A stretch of DNA of 28,260 bases from Bacteroides sp. CAG:530 (GTDB lineage: Bacteria > Bacteroidota > Bacteroidia > Bacteroidales > Bacteroidaceae). The notes beneath the pieces were generated by a model. It was not told where the DNA came from, made no database searches, and saw only the letters and a list, made by a program, of their open reading frames with translations. The stretch covers positions 1-28,260 of the forward strand of contig FR881197.1 of NCBI GenBank assembly GCA_000434735.1, given 5' to 3'. The translations under genes and the position numbers were made by a program. The number at the start of each line of letters is the position of its first letter. The stretch's first letter is position 1. Positions 1 to 6,710 of this stretch are shown here, piece by piece.

Positions 1-19
1 TAAATCTATAAATATTAAA

Positions 20-49
20 CAACTTGATTTTTTTCAAAAATTCAAGTTG
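20..49. repeat. AT-rich imperfect hairpin near the left edge
   Basis: CAACTTGA (20-27) is the exact reverse complement of TCAAGTTG (42-49). The inner T and A runs can extend the stem by five pairs after one T-T mismatch. No U-run follows it on the plus strand, so it is not a clear terminator. It lies between an off-window gene and the repeats at 87-144. Function unknown. Confidence 0.4.
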
Positions 50-86
50 GGGAAGGGGTTATAAAAAAAGAATAAGAATGGTAGAC

Positions 87-126
87 TGAAACAATGCGAT
101 GGTTCAAGTGAAACAATGCGATGGTT
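87..126 (+). repeat. Two identical 18-bp direct repeats, 22-bp period
   Basis: TGAAACAATGCGATGGTT occurs at 87-104 and again at 109-126, so the period is 22 bp. A third, inverted and diverged copy lies at 130-144; its reverse complement matches positions 93-107 at 13 of 15 bases. The second copy supplies the left arm of the terminator-like hairpin at 115-152, so the direct repeats may simply be a duplicated hairpin arm. Tandem operator half-sites are the alternative. Confidence 0.7.
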
Positions 127-152
127 TGATTGAAGCATCGTATTCTTTTTTT
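115..152 (+). terminator. Rho-independent terminator of an off-window plus-strand gene
   Basis: AATGCGATG (115-123) pairs with CATCGTATT (136-144) over nine base pairs including one G-U, with a 12-nt loop. C145 and seven T residues (146-152) follow. Nothing inside the window ends here, so it most likely ends a gene lying to the left. Confidence 0.65.
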
Positions 153-185
153 CGCCTTTGTTGAGGCTGTTTATCGTATCTTGAC

Positions 186-193
186 TACCTTTG
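186..193 (+). promoter_or_regulatory. Bacteroides-type -7 element for the aldo-keto reductase
   Basis: TACCTTTG matches the Bacteroides -7 consensus TAnnTTTG exactly and lies 22 bp before the ATG at 216. A TTTG/TTG stretch at 157-163 is a possible -33 element, with slightly long spacing. Confidence 0.6.
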
Positions 194-215
194 TGTAGAA
201 CTAAACGATACTATT

Positions 216-1184
216 ATGGATTTAAAAGGAATCTATACAGCCTCTGCACAGCGATATGCCGATGCGGAAGTCTTCTACCAGAGATGCGGAAACAGCGGAG
301 TGCTTTTGCCTAAGGTAAGCTTGGGATTTTGGCATAACTTCGGAGGGGTAGACCCTTACGAGCGTAGCCGGGCTATCACTCATTATGCTTTCGATCATGG
401 CATTACCCATTTTGACCTCGCCAATAATTACGGTCCTCCTTACGGTAGTGCCGAAGAAACTATGGGGCGACTTATGACCGACGATTTCCGTCAGTATCGT
501 GATGAATTGTTTATCGCCACAAAAGCCGGATACGATATGTGGGAAGGCCCTTATGGCAGTTGGGGCTCAAGGAAACATCTTATGGCAAGCCTTGACCAGA
601 GCCTGAAGCGCATGAATCTGGATTATGTGGATTTGTTCTATAGCCACCGGTACGACCCTAATACTCCGCTCGAAGAAACTCTTCAGGCTATGGCTGATAT
701 AGTACATTCGGGTAAGGCGCTGTATCTTGGTATTAGTCGCTGGCCGCTCGAAGCCCTGCGTTTTGCCGATAAATATCTGCGCGAACGTAATGTGCCTATT
801 CTTATCTATCAGGGTAAACTGAATGTGCTGAACAGAGAACCTCAGCAAGAGGGCATCATAGATTATTGTGCCGAGCATGGCATAGGGTTTATTTCTTTCT
901 CACCTTTGGCACAGGGACTTCTTACCGACCGCTATCTGCATGGCATCCCCGAAGGTAGCCGTATGAGCAAGGAGAAATTCTTGCGTCATGATATGCTTAC
1001 ACCCGAACTGTTGGAACACTTGCAGCAACTCAACAAGCAGGCAGAGGAGCGTGGAGAGACGCTTGCCGAAATGGCGTTGTCGTGGATTCTGCAGCAGAAA
1101 GGAGTAACTTCGGTTCTGGTAGGAGCAAGTTCGGTAGAACAACTTGAGAAGAACTTGAAATGTGTTCACCCGAAAAATCAATAA
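216..1184 (+). CDS. Aldo-keto reductase, YghZ/L-glyceraldehyde-3-phosphate reductase type
   Basis: This is a predicted cytosolic NADPH-dependent aldo-keto reductase of 322 aa. The sequence resembles E. coli YghZ closely in several blocks: RCGNSGVLLP, LGFWHNFGG, THFDLANNYG, DELFIATKAGYDMW and DQSLKRMNLDYVDLFYSH. The catalytic tetrad is visible as D67, Y72, K103 and H144, and the C-terminal cofactor region reads SVLVGASSVEQLEKN. E. coli YghZ reduces L-glyceraldehyde 3-phosphate and methylglyoxal, so detoxification of reactive aldehydes is the likely role, but the physiological substrate here is inferred. The C-terminus stops soon after the cofactor motif, about 20-25 residues earlier than I recall for YghZ. 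It sits just upstream of uvrA, which has its own promoter element, so it is probably monocistronic. Confidence 0.9.
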   Translation: MDLKGIYTASAQRYADAEVFYQRCGNSGVLLPKVSLGFWHNFGGVDPYERSRAITHYAFDHGITHFDLANNYGPPYGSAEETMGRLMTDDFRQYRDELFIATKAGYDMWEGPYGSWGSRKHLMASLDQSLKRMNLDYVDLFYSHRYDPNTPLEETLQAMADIVHSGKALYLGISRWPLEALRFADKYLRERNVPILIYQGKLNVLNREPQQEGIIDYCAEHGIGFISFSPLAQGLLTDRYLHGIPEGSRMSKEKFLRHDMLTPELLEHLQQLNKQAEERGETLAEMALSWILQQKGVTSVLVGASSVEQLEKNLKCVHPKNQ

Positions 1185-1191
1185 TAATAAT

Positions 1192-1199
1192 TATCTTTG
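1192..1199 (+). promoter_or_regulatory. -7 element for uvrA
   Basis: TATCTTTG, followed by C, is an exact TAnnTTTG match 41 bp before the uvrA ATG. It lies entirely in the gap after the aldo-keto reductase stop codon, so uvrA probably has its own promoter. Confidence 0.65.
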
Positions 1200-1240
1200 C
1201 TTACTTAATAGTACACGAACCATTTAGCAGATAAAACGAT

Positions 1241-4015
1241 ATGTCTGAAAGCAATTATATATCTATAAAAGGAGCTAAGGTAAACAACCTGAAGAATATC
1301 GATGTAGATATTCCACGAAACAAGCTGGTGGTGATAACCGGTTTGTCGGGCTCTGGTAAGTCGTCTTTAGCCTTCGATACGCTTTATGCCGAAGGTCAGC
1401 GGCGCTACGTAGAGAGTCTGTCATCGTACGCACGCCAATTCTTGGGCAGAATGAGTAAGCCCGAATGCGATTTCATTAAGGGTATTCCGCCCGCCATAGC
1501 CATAGAGCAGAAAGTTACGAGCCGAAATCCGCGTTCTACCGTGGGTACTTCTACCGAGATTTACGAGTATCTGCGATTGCTCTTCGCGCGTGTGGGAAAG
1601 ACTTACTCGCCCGTAAGCGGACAGATAGTGAAGAAAGACTCTGCCGAAGACATAGTGAACTGTATGCTGTCGTATCCTAAGGGTACTCGATATACAGTGC
1701 TTACGCCCATCGTTCCGCGCGAGGGTAGGGATGTTCAGCAACAGATAGAGATGGACCGTAAGGAAGGTTTTACCCGTCTTGAGGTGAACGGTGAAATGGT
1801 TCGTATGGAAGATTATGCTTATAACGAAGCAGATACCATCTACCTTCTTATAGACCGAATGAGTTGTGACGATTCTAAAGATTCTATCAGTCGTCTTACC
1901 GACTCTGCCGAAACCGCTATGTACGAGGGCGACGGTGCTTGCTTGCTTCGTTTCTATACTGCCGATGGCGAAACCCGTCTTCATTCTTTCAGTACTAAGT
2001 TCGAGGTTGACGGCATCACGTTTACCGAGCCTACCGACCAGATGTTTTCGTTCAACTCACCCATAGGGGCGTGCCCCGTGTGCGAAGGGTTCGGAAAGAT
2101 AGTAGGTATCGACGAGCATTTGGTGGTACCAAATCGTGCTCTGAGTGTGTACGATGGAGCCGTGATGTGCTGGCGAGGCGAGAAAATGGGCGAGTGGTTG
2201 CATGAGTTCTTGCGTGAGGCTCCAGCGCACAACTTCCCTATATTCGCTCCGTATTATGAGTTGACCGAGGAGCAAAAAGATTATCTGTGGCACGGACCAA
2301 GAGACAAGGCTTGCATCGACTCTTTTTTCAAAATGCTCGAAGAGAACCAATATAAAATTCAGTATAGGGTGATGCTGGCGCGTTATCGTGGTAAGACCGT
2401 TTGTCCGGCTTGTCACGGTAGCCGATTAAAGAAGGAGGCTCTTTATGTTAAGGTTGGCGGTAAGAATATAGCCGAGATAGTAAGTATGCCTATCAATGAT
2501 GTGGTAGAGTTTTTCCGTACTTTGAAGTTGGACGAGCACGATACGGCTGTAGCGGTACGCCTTCTTAATGAGATAGGCAACCGACTGAAGTTCCTTCAAG
2601 ATGTGGGCTTGGGGTATCTTACCCTTAACCGACTAAGCAACACGCTGTCGGGTGGTGAGAGTCAACGTATCAACTTGGCTACTTCGTTGGGTAGCAGCCT
2701 TGTGGGTTCACTTTATATATTAGATGAGCCAAGTATCGGTCTTCATAGTCGCGATACGGATAAACTGATAAAGGTACTTCGCCAATTGCAACAGCTGGGC
2801 AATACGGTGGTAGTGGTAGAGCACGATGAAGAGATAATCCGTGCAGCCGACTATATCATCGACATAGGTCCGAAGGCAGGAAGATTAGGTGGACAGATAG
2901 TCTATCAGGGAAACATGAGCGACCTTAAGCCTGGAAGCGACAGCTATACCGTAAAATATCTGTTGGGCGAAGAACGTATTCCTCTTCCATTGTCGCATCG
3001 TTCATGGAATAACTATATAGAGATAAAAGGAGCGCGAGAGAATAATCTTAATGGCATCGACGTGAAATTCCCGCTCAACGTAATGACAGTAGTAACGGGA
3101 GTCAGCGGCTCCGGAAAGAGTACTTTGGTGCGCGATATATTCTATAAGGCGTTGAAGCGCGAATATAGCGAGGTGAGCGACCGTCCCGGAGAATTTCTGT
3201 CGTTAGAAGGTGATGTAAAGATGGTGCACGATATTGAGTTCGTAGACCAGAACCCCATCGGAAAATCTTCGCGTAGCAACCCTGTAACCTACGTAAAGGC
3301 GTACGACGAAATACGTAAGTTGATGGCCGACCAGCCGCTATCTAAGCAAATGGGATATACGGCAGGATACTTCTCGTTCAATACCGAAGGTGGCCGATGC
3401 GAAGAATGTAAGGGCGAGGGTACCGTAACGGTAGAAATGCAATTCATGGCCGATTTGGTCTTGGAGTGTGAATCGTGTCACGGAAAACGCTTTAAGAACG
3501 AAACGCTTGAGGTGAAATACGATGGCATGAATATCTACGACATTCTGGAAATGACTGTAAACCAAGCCGTAGAGTTCTTTAATGAGCACGGTCAGAAGAA
3601 AATAGTGAAGAAACTGCTTCCTCTGCAAGAAGTGGGATTGGGCTATATCAAGTTGGGACAATCATCGTCTACACTGTCGGGCGGTGAGAATCAGCGAGTC
3701 AAGTTGGCTTATTTCCTCAGCATAGAGAAAGCGGAACCTACTATCTTCGTATTCGACGAGCCGACTACCGGATTACATTTCCACGACATAAAGCAACTCT
3801 TGAAAGCGTTTGACGCACTGATAGCACGCGGACATACCGTAGTTATCATTGAGCATAACATGGATGTGATAAAATGCGCTGATCATGTAATCGACCTTGG
3901 TCCCGAAGGAGGAGATAAGGGAGGTAACTTGGTGGTGTGTGGCACACCGGAGGAAGTCGCCAAGTGCGCTGCATCATACACAGGGCAGTATTTGGCAGAG
4001 AAATTGGCGGAATAA
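1241..4015 (+). CDS. uvrA: Excinuclease ABC subunit A (UvrA)
   Basis: This is the damage-recognition ATPase of nucleotide excision repair, which loads UvrB at lesions. The 924-aa length is normal for the family. Two ABC modules are complete: Walker A at 34-42 (GLSGSGKSS) and from G620 (GVSGSGKST), with signatures LSGGE at 469 and 812. The second zinc module has both pairs, C720/C723 and C743/C746. Other paired cysteines are C278/C281 and C388/C391. The CxxC pair that in E. coli precedes the C278/C281 equivalent is missing: that stretch reads FSTKFEVDGITF with no cysteine. I recall similar cysteine-less stretches in other Bacteroidetes UvrA proteins, so this is probably lineage-typical rather than damage. 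Bacteroides often carry several uvrA paralogues, so it may not be the only copy. Confidence 0.96.
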   Translation: MSESNYISIKGAKVNNLKNIDVDIPRNKLVVITGLSGSGKSSLAFDTLYAEGQRRYVESLSSYARQFLGRMSKPECDFIKGIPPAIAIEQKVTSRNPRSTVGTSTEIYEYLRLLFARVGKTYSPVSGQIVKKDSAEDIVNCMLSYPKGTRYTVLTPIVPREGRDVQQQIEMDRKEGFTRLEVNGEMVRMEDYAYNEADTIYLLIDRMSCDDSKDSISRLTDSAETAMYEGDGACLLRFYTADGETRLHSFSTKFEVDGITFTEPTDQMFSFNSPIGACPVCEGFGKIVGIDEHLVVPNRALSVYDGAVMCWRGEKMGEWLHEFLREAPAHNFPIFAPYYELTEEQKDYLWHGPRDKACIDSFFKMLEENQYKIQYRVMLARYRGKTVCPACHGSRLKKEALYVKVGGKNIAEIVSMPINDVVEFFRTLKLDEHDTAVAVRLLNEIGNRLKFLQDVGLGYLTLNRLSNTLSGGESQRINLATSLGSSLVGSLYILDEPSIGLHSRDTDKLIKVLRQLQQLGNTVVVVEHDEEIIRAADYIIDIGPKAGRLGGQIVYQGNMSDLKPGSDSYTVKYLLGEERIPLPLSHRSWNNYIEIKGARENNLNGIDVKFPLNVMTVVTGVSGSGKSTLVRDIFYKALKREYSEVSDRPGEFLSLEGDVKMVHDIEFVDQNPIGKSSRSNPVTYVKAYDEIRKLMADQPLSKQMGYTAGYFSFNTEGGRCEECKGEGTVTVEMQFMADLVLECESCHGKRFKNETLEVKYDGMNIYDILEMTVNQAVEFFNEHGQKKIVKKLLPLQEVGLGYIKLGQSSSTLSGGENQRVKLAYFLSIEKAEPTIFVFDEPTTGLHFHDIKQLLKAFDALIARGHTVVIIEHNMDVIKCADHVIDLGPEGGDKGGNLVVCGTPEEVAKCAASYTGQYLAEKLAE

Positions 4016-4040
4016 TATTCCGCCTGCTTTTTATTCCGCC
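4006..4040 (+). terminator. Terminator overlapping the uvrA stop codon, with a duplicated right arm
   Basis: GGCGGAATA (4006-4014) pairs perfectly with TATTCCGCC (4016-4024), and a T-run follows (4028-4032). The uvrA stop codon (4013-4015) lies inside the left arm. A second identical TATTCCGCC at 4032-4040 overlaps the stop codon of the convergent nitroreductase and could pair with the same left arm. On the minus strand no U-run follows the hairpin, so it is best read as the uvrA terminator. Confidence 0.75.
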
Positions 4041-4720
4041 CACTCAAAGTTTTCTTTGCCTGCCGCTATCTCGAAGTGCAGTTTGGCTATGCCTAAATCC
4101 ATCTGTGTATAGCCAACCATAGAGAACAATCTTTGTGCTGATACTTTAGGACGCTTTGATGTCTTTCCGCCCATATATACAAAGCGAAACTTTTGCTGAT
4201 TAATGGCGGTAGGTGCCAATAAAGCGGCTTCCACTCCCTTTAGGAACCAAGAGGGAGTAGAAGCATCCGCATTGCTGACTTGTTCTATTGTTTTAATCTT
4301 ATGGTTCACGCCCTGCGTCTGTCCGTATCCCAAGGCTATCATGCAGGTCAACTTCTCGCCCTTGTTTATTTGATAGGCATTGCTCACCTTTCTATAGCTA
4401 AGACCCGCCCAGCAAGTATTAAGTCCTAAAGTCTGCGCCAAGAGCACCAACTGCTCGCCGTAATATCCTATCTTTTCGTCTAAGTCGTCAGTGTCCTTGC
4501 CTACCATAACAAAGTAATTTTCCACCCCGGAAAACTTACCGTAAGACATGATTCCGGAGAAAGCCTTCGTTTCCTGAGTAACAAGCTGTATATGCAGTTG
4601 TCCTTCCGCATTGCATTCGTCTATCTTAGTCTGCAGTGCGTTGATAACCTCCTCCGTAAGAGGCTTGCTTATATATCGGCGTACGCTATGCCGTTGTTTT
4701 ATAGCATCTTGTAGTGTCAT
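4031..4720 (-). CDS. Nitroreductase family protein (FMN-dependent, TM1586-like)
   Basis: This is a predicted cytosolic flavin-dependent oxidoreductase of 229 aa. The N-terminus carries the nitroreductase FMN-binding signature KQRHSVRRY. The central block YYGEQLVLLAQTLGLNTCW and the later AALLAPTAINQQKF match the two halves of the family fold, arranged as in the single-chain pseudo-dimer TM1586 subgroup. Substrates cannot be read from the sequence; members reduce nitro compounds, quinones or flavins using NAD(P)H. It converges on uvrA with only 15 bp between the stop codons. No TAnnTTTG element was found between it and the sigma gene upstream (4721-4807). Confidence 0.85.
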   Translation of the reverse strand: MTLQDAIKQRHSVRRYISKPLTEEVINALQTKIDECNAEGQLHIQLVTQETKAFSGIMSYGKFSGVENYFVMVGKDTDDLDEKIGYYGEQLVLLAQTLGLNTCWAGLSYRKVSNAYQINKGEKLTCMIALGYGQTQGVNHKIKTIEQVSNADASTPSWFLKGVEAALLAPTAINQQKFRFVYMGGKTSKRPKVSAQRLFSMVGYTQMDLGIAKLHFEIAAGKENFEWAE

Positions 4721-4807
4721 AATCTTAAATAGTGGCAGACTTGGTTTGATAAACTGCTCTTGCTATATACGTTCCTTAATACATAGTGCTGCCCTTACTG
4801 ATATATT

Positions 4808-5416
4808 TTAGGAAAGAATAATTCTGATTATGAAAAGCAGATTGACAGGAAGATAATCTTTTAGTTTGATACGTAGTATTTTTAGAGATTGTTGTATGCG
4901 ATAGTCGATGGTTTTAGGTGATACATGGCTAACTTCTGCTATTTCTTTGTAACTTTTACCTTGAAATCTATGCATCACAAAGGCTGTTCTATAGCTTTCT
5001 GGTAAAGACTCTATTGCTTTCCCTATGTTACGGACTAATTCTTCAAATTGATAATCGTTGATGTCGTTCAATAGGTTTTGGGTCTTATCATAATAAATAG
5101 CCTCGGCATTGCTGGCGATTTTCTTTTTTACAATGTAATTTAAAATGCGGTTATAAGTCATTTTGAATAAGTATTGGCGAAGTGAACTTTCAATATGTAT
5201 ATCAGTCCTTTTTTCCCATAAATACAACATTACTTCTTGAACAATCTCCTCTGAGTCTTCTAGTTCAATAAAACGTTGAGCATAAGCGCATAGAATGGTG
5301 TAATACTTTTTAAATATGTAGATAAAAGCAGTGTGACTCCCTTCTTGGAGTGATTGAATAAGCAATAGTTCTTCTTCTGCTTTTTGATTGGGCCTTATGT
5401 GATAATTTTTTAGCAT
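4808..5416 (-). CDS. ECF sigma factor of the PUL-associated FecI-like type
   Basis: This is an RNA polymerase sigma-70 family ECF factor of 202 aa from the chosen start (ATG at 5414-5416). Region 2 includes AFIYIFKKYYTILCAYAQRF and SEEIVQEVMLYLWEKR. Region 4 includes ESLPESYRTAFVMHR, YKEIAEVSHVSPKTIDYRI and SLKILRIKLKDYL. The open frame continues to 5569, but that version would run through the fecR start and add a poorly conserved Phe/Leu-rich extension, so the inner ATG is preferred. A -7 element lies only nine bases upstream of it. It very likely works with the divergent FecR-type anti-sigma to control the susC-susD-GH123 genes. Unlike many Bacteroides sigma/anti-sigma pairs, the two genes are divergent rather than in one operon. 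Confidence 0.9.
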   Translation of the reverse strand: MLKNYHIRPNQKAEEELLLIQSLQEGSHTAFIYIFKKYYTILCAYAQRFIELEDSEEIVQEVMLYLWEKRTDIHIESSLRQYLFKMTYNRILNYIVKKKIASNAEAIYYDKTQNLLNDINDYQFEELVRNIGKAIESLPESYRTAFVMHRFQGKSYKEIAEVSHVSPKTIDYRIQQSLKILRIKLKDYLPVNLLFIIRIILS

Positions 5417-5424
5417 TACACTTG

Positions 5425-5432
5425 CAAATATA
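5425..5432 (-). promoter_or_regulatory. -7 element for the ECF sigma gene
   Basis: On the minus strand TATATTTG, followed by C, matches TAnnTTTG. The predicted transcription start is within a few bases of the ATG at 5416, so the mRNA would be leaderless or nearly so if that start codon is right. Confidence 0.5.
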
Positions 5433-5465
5433 GTCCTTTGGAGTCTTAAAAATAAGAAAAACGTA

Positions 5466-5481
5466 TTTTTTTTAAAAAAAA
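5466..5481. promoter_or_regulatory. T8A8 tract between divergent sigma and fecR genes
   Basis: Eight T residues (5466-5473) are followed immediately by eight A residues (5474-5481), a 16-bp palindrome. It lies about 45-60 bp upstream of the predicted sigma transcription start, where an UP element would sit, and also upstream of fecR. A role in promoter activity or DNA bending is inferred. Confidence 0.35.
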
Positions 5482-5541
5482 GTAAGATTTGGTTTAGGAA
5501 CATGTTTACGCCGATTGTCTTTCTAATAAAAGGTTTAAAAT

Positions 5542-6570
5542 ATGAATCAAGATTATAGTCAAAAAACAACTATAGAAGAGTTGCTTCCTCGCTATTGCGA
5601 AGGGACTACAACCGATGAAGAAATAGCTCAAGTTGAGGCATGGCTTGCTGAAGGAGAAGAGAATAAACAAATTCTTCAGCATATTATGTTATTGAATTTG
5701 GCTGCAGATACATTGCATGTGGAGCAATGTGTTGATGTAGATAAGGCATTAAAAAAGGTAGAAAGTAAGATGAGACGGTCGTCTGTTAATTGGTGGTTAT
5801 GGATGCAGCGAGTAGCGGCATGTTTGTCTATACCTCTTTTATTGGCTCTTAGTTGGGTTTATATGGATAATAATAAGGAGTCATTGCCTGTAGTTGCGCA
5901 AATTATTGAAGTGAAAACTCAACCTGGGATGACAGCAAAGATGGTGTTGCCTGATAGTACTGAAGTACATTTGAATGCAGGGTCTACGTTGCGCTACCCT
6001 TCAACTTTTTTAGGTGATTCACGTCAGGTGGAGTTAGTAGGAGAAGCGTTCTTTAAGGTCTCTAAGGATAAAGAGCGTAGATTCATTGTTAAGACACTTC
6101 ATCAGTCACGTATTGAAGTATATGGCACTACTTTTAATGTAGAAGCTTATGATGGAGAAGACATACTTACAACTACTTTGTTAGAGGGAAGCGTAGGCTT
6201 TGTTTATCCAGATAAAAGTGGCGCTATGAAGAGTGTCATGTTGAAACCTTATCAGAAATCGGTGTATAATAATCAGTATGAAGAGGTAGTAGTTTACAAT
6301 ACATCGTGTGAAACAGAGATGGCGTGGAAAGAAGATAAAATGATACTGCGATACACGCCTTTAGAAGATATTCTGCAGATGTTGAGTAAGCGTTTTAATG
6401 TGGATTTTGTGGTTAAGTCTGAACAAATGAAAAAATATAAATTTTCAGGAACTTTCTCTTTACAGCGATTGGACCAAATTCTTCACTATTTGAAAATGTC
6501 TTCTAACATTAATTGGAGATATATTAACGATACTAAGCAACAAGGAAAACAGAAAATAGAGATTTATTAA
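5542..6570 (+). CDS. FecR-family anti-sigma factor
   Basis: This is an inner-membrane anti-sigma factor of 342 aa. The cytoplasmic N-terminus (1-88) has the sigma-binding type start IEELLPRYCEGTTTDEEIAQVEAWL. A single membrane segment follows at about 89-107 (RVAACLSIPLLLALSWVY). The periplasmic FecR domain lies at about 121-225 (LPDSTEVHLNAGSTLRYP, VELVGEAFFKV, IEVYGTTFNVEAY). A C-terminal DUF4974-like domain ends the protein (TPLEDILQMLSKRFNVDF, KYKFSGTFSLQRLDQIL). Its periplasmic part is expected to contact the STN domain of the SusC encoded 140 bp downstream and to release the divergent ECF sigma when the glycan is bound. No -7 element was found upstream of its ATG. Confidence 0.93.
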   Translation: MNQDYSQKTTIEELLPRYCEGTTTDEEIAQVEAWLAEGEENKQILQHIMLLNLAADTLHVEQCVDVDKALKKVESKMRRSSVNWWLWMQRVAACLSIPLLLALSWVYMDNNKESLPVVAQIIEVKTQPGMTAKMVLPDSTEVHLNAGSTLRYPSTFLGDSRQVELVGEAFFKVSKDKERRFIVKTLHQSRIEVYGTTFNVEAYDGEDILTTTLLEGSVGFVYPDKSGAMKSVMLKPYQKSVYNNQYEEVVVYNTSCETEMAWKEDKMILRYTPLEDILQMLSKRFNVDFVVKSEQMKKYKFSGTFSLQRLDQILHYLKMSSNINWRYINDTKQQGKQKIEIY

Positions 6571-6589
6571 CCTTAAAAAACTAGTGATT

Positions 6590-6610
6590 ATGAAACATAT
6601 ACCTCCTTAG
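6590..6610 (+). other. Six-codon leader-like reading frame
   Basis: ATG AAA CAT ATA CCT CCT TAG encodes MKHIPP in the 140-bp gap between fecR and susC. It is either a chance frame, a remnant of an older start, or a short leader. A small hairpin, ACCTA-TTTGG-TAGGT, follows at 6638-6652. There is no direct evidence of translation. Confidence 0.15.
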
Positions 6611-6710
6611 GAATCGTAACTCATGTAGACACTGAAAACCTATTTGGTAGGTCATTGTGCTATGGCATATGAAATGAAAGGAATATTTTATTAATTTAAA
6701 TCTAAGAAAT

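Noticed and set aside
1..215. CRISPR-like repeat at the left edge
   Set aside because: Only two identical copies with a 4-bp gap; the second forms a terminator stem, which explains it better.
5417..5569. Longer sigma-factor start at 5569
   Set aside because: It would overlap the divergent fecR start, adds a low-complexity Phe/Leu/Lys extension, and passes through the -7 element just upstream of ATG 5416.
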